7,981 nt of DNA, from assembly GCA_021323155.1 (NCBI GenBank), contig JAJTCI010000146.1:1-7981 (forward strand), read 5' to 3'. The stretch's first letter is position 1. Every line of letters starts with the position of its first letter. This stretch comes from Chitinophagaceae bacterium. GTDB taxonomy: Bacteria; Bacteroidota; Bacteroidia; Chitinophagales; Chitinophagaceae. The position numbers were made by a program, and so were the translations under genes. Shown here in pieces: positions 5,601 to 7,981 of this stretch. The notes under the pieces are model-generated. The model made no database searches, was not told where the DNA came from, and saw only the letters and a list, made by a program, of their open reading frames with translations.

Positions 5601-7981
5601 TCAGGTCCTGGATGCTGAAGTCAAGCACGTTCAGCGCAGGCCACACCGAATCACACGACGCAGCTGAATAGGACCCGGGCTTCGTTACCTTGAGTGGCCA
5701 TTTTATCTCGTAATAGTTGTTCAGGAAGTCCTGGCCAATACGCACCACTGCATACAGGTCATCATCTTCGAGTACACGGAACGTAGGGATCGATTCAGCG
5801 TGCATGAACATCGAGAGCTGGCCATACTGGCGCAGGTCAAGATTCAATGTCTTGAACACCGCCTTGCTATCCCACTGCTGCAGGTTGCGCACCTGCAGGC
5901 TCATCGCCTGTTCGTTCTGCAACAGGTTAATATTATTCGTGCTGAGGAAAGACACGCGCTCGATACCGCAAGGGATCACATAATTCACCGGCTTACGCTG
6001 GCTGTTCTCTTCCAGGTTCACTGCAGACACCAATAAAGGTGAGGTAGAAGCCGGCGTATAACTTCCCGTAGAATCTACCTTGTAAGTAAAGGTTCTCCAC
6101 TGGTTGCGTACCAGGTCCAGCGTACCGAATCGCATCACCACAGAATCCTCGAAATCGGTGAGGTACATCCGCATAAAACGGATGGATTTGAAGTCGGGTA
6201 TATTACCAACTTTCCTTGTATACCCTTTGATCGGTATCCGGAACTGGTACCAGGTTTCATTACCGGTGCTGTTGTTCGCATACCGGACAGCAACAGATCG
6301 CTTGTCTACGATAAAATCGCTTATCGGCATGTTCTTATACAGGTCGATCTCGTATTCGTAATATTCTTCGTTCTCGTTTAATGTATTGTCACGGTTCAGG
6401 TCTTCATTATCCGGGTAAAGTGTTGCAGCTGAAGAAAACTCGGAGCTGGTATTCGCGATGGGCGAATTGCCATGGGGGTTATTGAAGTTTTTGTACCTGC
6501 CAAGAATGCCCACGCCGGTCGGATCAAATAACGGGTCACGGTACCATATGTAGTTATCATTAGAAGGATCGCGCAATGCCTGCTGGTATATCGCCGAAGC
6601 CACTCCAAAGTTGGTTTGCAGCGTAGTTAAGTAACCGCTGTACCGCCGGATCTCATCGGTATCCACCATGCCATCGAATCCAACGTCCTGGTAAGGCCTG
6701 TCCGCCGGGTCATTGCTGAACGCCTGTGTGATCTGTATCGGGTTGATGGGTTGATAACCCCAATTGGAGCTGTCGATCTGCGCGGGGATATTTGGTGTAG
6801 GCAGGCCGTTCTCATAGAATCGTTTGCCATCCTTCAACACGTCTTCACTGATATTACCCAGGTTGATGAACAGTTTACCGGAAGCGCCAGGGTTGGTGGT
6901 CTTGATAAACGGATCCTGCACCCAGAACTCGATGAACTCTACGTTGCCGGTTTCGAAATCCGTCTGGTCGATGTTACGCATGATACCACCCCAGTTCTTC
7001 TTCCGCTGCGTGGGCAGGAATTTTCCATCAGCGTCCAGCACGCTGTTTCTCGATTCAAAATTGTATGGGCCTCTCTCCGCAGGATAATACGCAAGGTCGA
7101 ATGTCACCGTCTGGCTTTGGCCAAGGTTCGGGGTACGCGCGGGGAACAGCTCGGTAGTGCTCACCATCCGCACACGCGGGTCGCTCAACTCATCCCGGTT
7201 ATTTCTTAAAGGATTGTTTGAGCTGGAACGGTCTTGTAAGATCGGTTCGATATTATACCAGGCAAGCTTCGCACGGTTGCGGCCGTAATTAAGATCATCA
7301 TGCAAAGAGGATTCCGGGAATGTGGAAGGTGTGGATGCAAGTGTCCACGAGATCCATGGGAAGCGAAGGTCGATGCTGTTGCGGCTTCCTTCGAAGTCGT
7401 CGATATAGATCAATCCTTCATCACCCTTACCGATCTGCGAAGGGTGCCCCGGTTTCAGATACGCGGCCTCACCATACGCGGTAACGTTGGATGACGAAGT
7501 GGTGGAATAGAACGGTAGCTTATCCAGCAGGCGCGTTAATCCCGGCCATGGTGAACGGTAAGAAAAGTCAACACCGTACATGGTATTACGGATTGGGTCT
7601 TCGCCATAATTCATCTTGGAGAAGAATGGTCTTTCACCCAGCCGCACCATCGATGCACCGAGTGACAATTTATCATTCGCCAGGTAATCGAAACGGAGCC
7701 CAAGGAAATTACGCTGCTGTATACCGAAGCCCGCGTTGTTCTCGAACTGCACGTTGATAGGCACACCCGAATTCAGGATGGCCTGGTTGATGATCTTTAC
7801 GGAACCGAGGTTGTAGTCAACAGTGAAGTCAACATTCTCTGTGAGTATCTGTCCGCCGGCGGTCACAGAGACCGAACCGGGTGGTACATTGAATGCGCCT
7901 AAATAGATCTCCGATCCACCGCTGCCCTTCACCTGTCCCTGCATCACGAAGCGGTTCTTGTTCGCGAAGGTTTGCGCGATG
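2614..7981 (-). CDS. sprA: SprA/Sov, T9SS outer-membrane translocon barrel (C-terminal ~1788 residues; 5' end outside window)
   Basis: SprA forms the giant 36-strand outer-membrane barrel through which T9SS substrates leave the periplasm; it works with PorV and a plug protein and is needed for secretion and, in gliding species, for surface adhesin export. The frame is open to the right edge (first full codon 7980-7978), so a GTG at 7947 is not the true start; relatives are about 2400 residues, so roughly 600 N-terminal residues are missing. Counting from the edge: SprA-type strands with GSEIYLGAFNVPPGSV and NYGEDPIRNTMYGVDF; the hallmark YIDDFEGSR at 192-200; an Asp-rich turn DVGFDGMVDTDEI at 432-444; DNEDLNRDNTLNENEEYYEY at 524-543; NEQAMSLQVRNL and the HAE motif; the conserved VRRVSANYSENF and LPGYM; and a final strand ending LQLRIALAQ at the TAG stop. 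A basic linker occupies 1239-1303. Alternating hydrophobic strands are frequent throughout, as expected for a barrel. Only Cys671 and Cys776 are present. No frameshift is visible. The promoter is outside; the terminator is at 2508-2540. Confidence 0.96.
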   Translation of the reverse strand, partial: IAQTFANKNRFVMQGQVKGSGGSEIYLGAFNVPPGSVSVTAGGQILTENVDFTVDYNLGSVKIINQAILNSGVPINVQFENNAGFGIQQRNFLGLRFDYLANDKLSLGASMVRLGERPFFSKMNYGEDPIRNTMYGVDFSYRSPWPGLTRLLDKLPFYSTTSSSNVTAYGEAAYLKPGHPSQIGKGDEGLIYIDDFEGSRNSIDLRFPWISWTLASTPSTFPESSLHDDLNYGRNRAKLAWYNIEPILQDRSSSNNPLRNNRDELSDPRVRMVSTTELFPARTPNLGQSQTVTFDLAYYPAERGPYNFESRNSVLDADGKFLPTQRKKNWGGIMRNIDQTDFETGNVEFIEFWVQDPFIKTTNPGASGKLFINLGNISEDVLKDGKRFYENGLPTPNIPAQIDSSNWGYQPINPIQITQAFSNDPADRPYQDVGFDGMVDTDEIRRYSGYLTTLQTNFGVASAIYQQALRDPSNDNYIWYRDPLFDPTGVGILGRYKNFNNPHGNSPIANTSSEFSSAATLYPDNEDLNRDNTLNENEEYYEYEIDLYKNMPISDFIVDKRSVAVRYANNSTGNETWYQFRIPIKGYTRKVGNIPDFKSIRFMRMYLTDFEDSVVMRFGTLDLVRNQWRTFTYKVDSTGSYTPASTSPLLVSAVNLEENSQRKPVNYVIPCGIERVSFLSTNNINLLQNEQAMSLQVRNLQQWDSKAVFKTLNLDLRQYGQLSMFMHAESIPTFRVLEDDDLYAVVRIGQDFLNNYYEIKWPLKVTKPGSYSAASCDSVWPALNVLDFSIQDLISLKAKRNASLFSVTSPFREQIGNKTFTVYGNPNLGEVRGFLIGLENNNPVGDLVSGEVWINELRLSRLDESGGYAALGRVDVQMADIGTLTVSANTYTKGFGTIEQRVNERARDNMVQFDAAASLDAGKLLPKAAGITIPVYASINKTIRTPEYDPYDLDIKLKDKMRTFNNKRDSVRSAAIDETTVTTLNFTNVRVAPKGKTRPWSISNLDVSYSYTKFEQTNPLILKNDIEKHRGGLGYTYNAAPKYIEPLKKLRSKTPWLALIRDLNINLNPTLLSFRADINRQFGEFVPRIVSDGKIERVDTTYDKYFTFDRFYNLRWDLTRSLNVDFSAVNNARVDEPYGRIDTREKKDTVQENFWKGGRNTLYSQRAVAAYTLPLGKLPLTDWVTARYSYTTTYNWIGASRLAIDLGNTIENSQEHSINGEFDFTRLYQKSRWLRALDNPVQPKQKGTDVKNPGKVTPDVDNETKLPSRSDATKGLSGKAKKDALDRWRAQRRAAKIAKANRPVEMSPFMRGTGKFFTMVRRVSANYSENFRSRLPGYMDSTRFLGQNWNSMAPGLDYVFGKQPDTAWLSQQAAKGLITRSSEFNFLFRQQYDQRLTFTAQLEPLREFMVDLNLEKSFNKDYSELFKNKSQSVTLDTFRHLSPLSAGGFNVSYIAFNTLFKKFKPNEVSETFKNFENYRLDVSKRVAEQNQYWVNSGRQVEADGFAKGYNRYSQDVLIPAFIAAYTGKSPYDVALLKQSNPNVKSNPFRSILPRPNWKLTYTGLSRIPALAKSFSTISITHGYTGNLSMNSYTSALLFQDPFYYAAPGFVDPVSGNYVPYFLVPNITIQEQFQPLIGVDITTTSQLNVRAEYKKSRQLSLSLIDYQLSELNSTEWTFGFSWRRRGLNLPNFLEKLINKGKPLENDINFRLDLAMRDDAQSNSRLDQANAYSTGGQKVVTIQPSIDYVLNNRINLKLFFDQRRVTPYVSTSAPMVNTRAGLQLRIALAQ

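Noticed and set aside
7945..7947. GTG at 7947 as the start of sprA
   Set aside because: The frame stays open for eleven more codons to the window edge and the protein begins inside a conserved SprA region, so the true start lies outside.

Overview
The window looks like chromosomal DNA from a Bacteroidota bacterium, most likely of the Chitinophagaceae/Sphingobacteriia side. The main reason is a very large minus-strand gene (2614-7981, continuing past the right edge) that encodes the C-terminal ~1788 residues of SprA/Sov, the outer-membrane barrel of the Type IX secretion system (T9SS), a machine restricted to the Bacteroidota. Absence of Shine-Dalgarno motifs and hairpin- and repeat-rich spacers fit the same group. 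The lineage is inferred from style and gene content, not from a marker gene.

Layout from left to right. Positions 1-396 hold the 3' end of an unrecognised, AT-rich, Lys/Asn/Tyr-rich plus-strand gene cut by the window edge. Positions 452-967 encode a small lipoprotein with a TPM (TLP18.3/Psb32/MOLO-1, YgcG-like) domain. A 336-bp spacer (968-1303) holds a cluster of four short hairpins and an 11-unit array of degenerate 7-bp repeats. Positions 1304-1801 encode a DinB-family protein whose first metal-ligand histidine appears to be leucine. Positions 1855-2295 encode an unrecognised 146-residue protein with an N-terminal membrane or signal segment. A 318-bp spacer (2296-2613) between convergent genes holds two more 7-bp arrays, a ~10-bp tandem repeat, a near-palindrome, two hairpin-like 17-mers and the intrinsic terminator of sprA.

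The four plus-strand genes show no evident common pathway; only the DinB gene and the 146-residue ORF are close enough (53 bp) to suggest co-transcription. sprA is transcribed towards them and ends at its own terminator.

I found no CRISPR array, RNA gene, prophage, insertion sequence with a transposase, or convincing undescribed multi-gene system. The most unusual signals lie in the spacers: three 7-bp tandem arrays with unrelated unit sequences, and a REP-like hairpin family with a compensatory-looking copy in both spacers. Within the genes, the lost DinB ligand and the single pair of cysteines in the visible part of SprA merit a second look.
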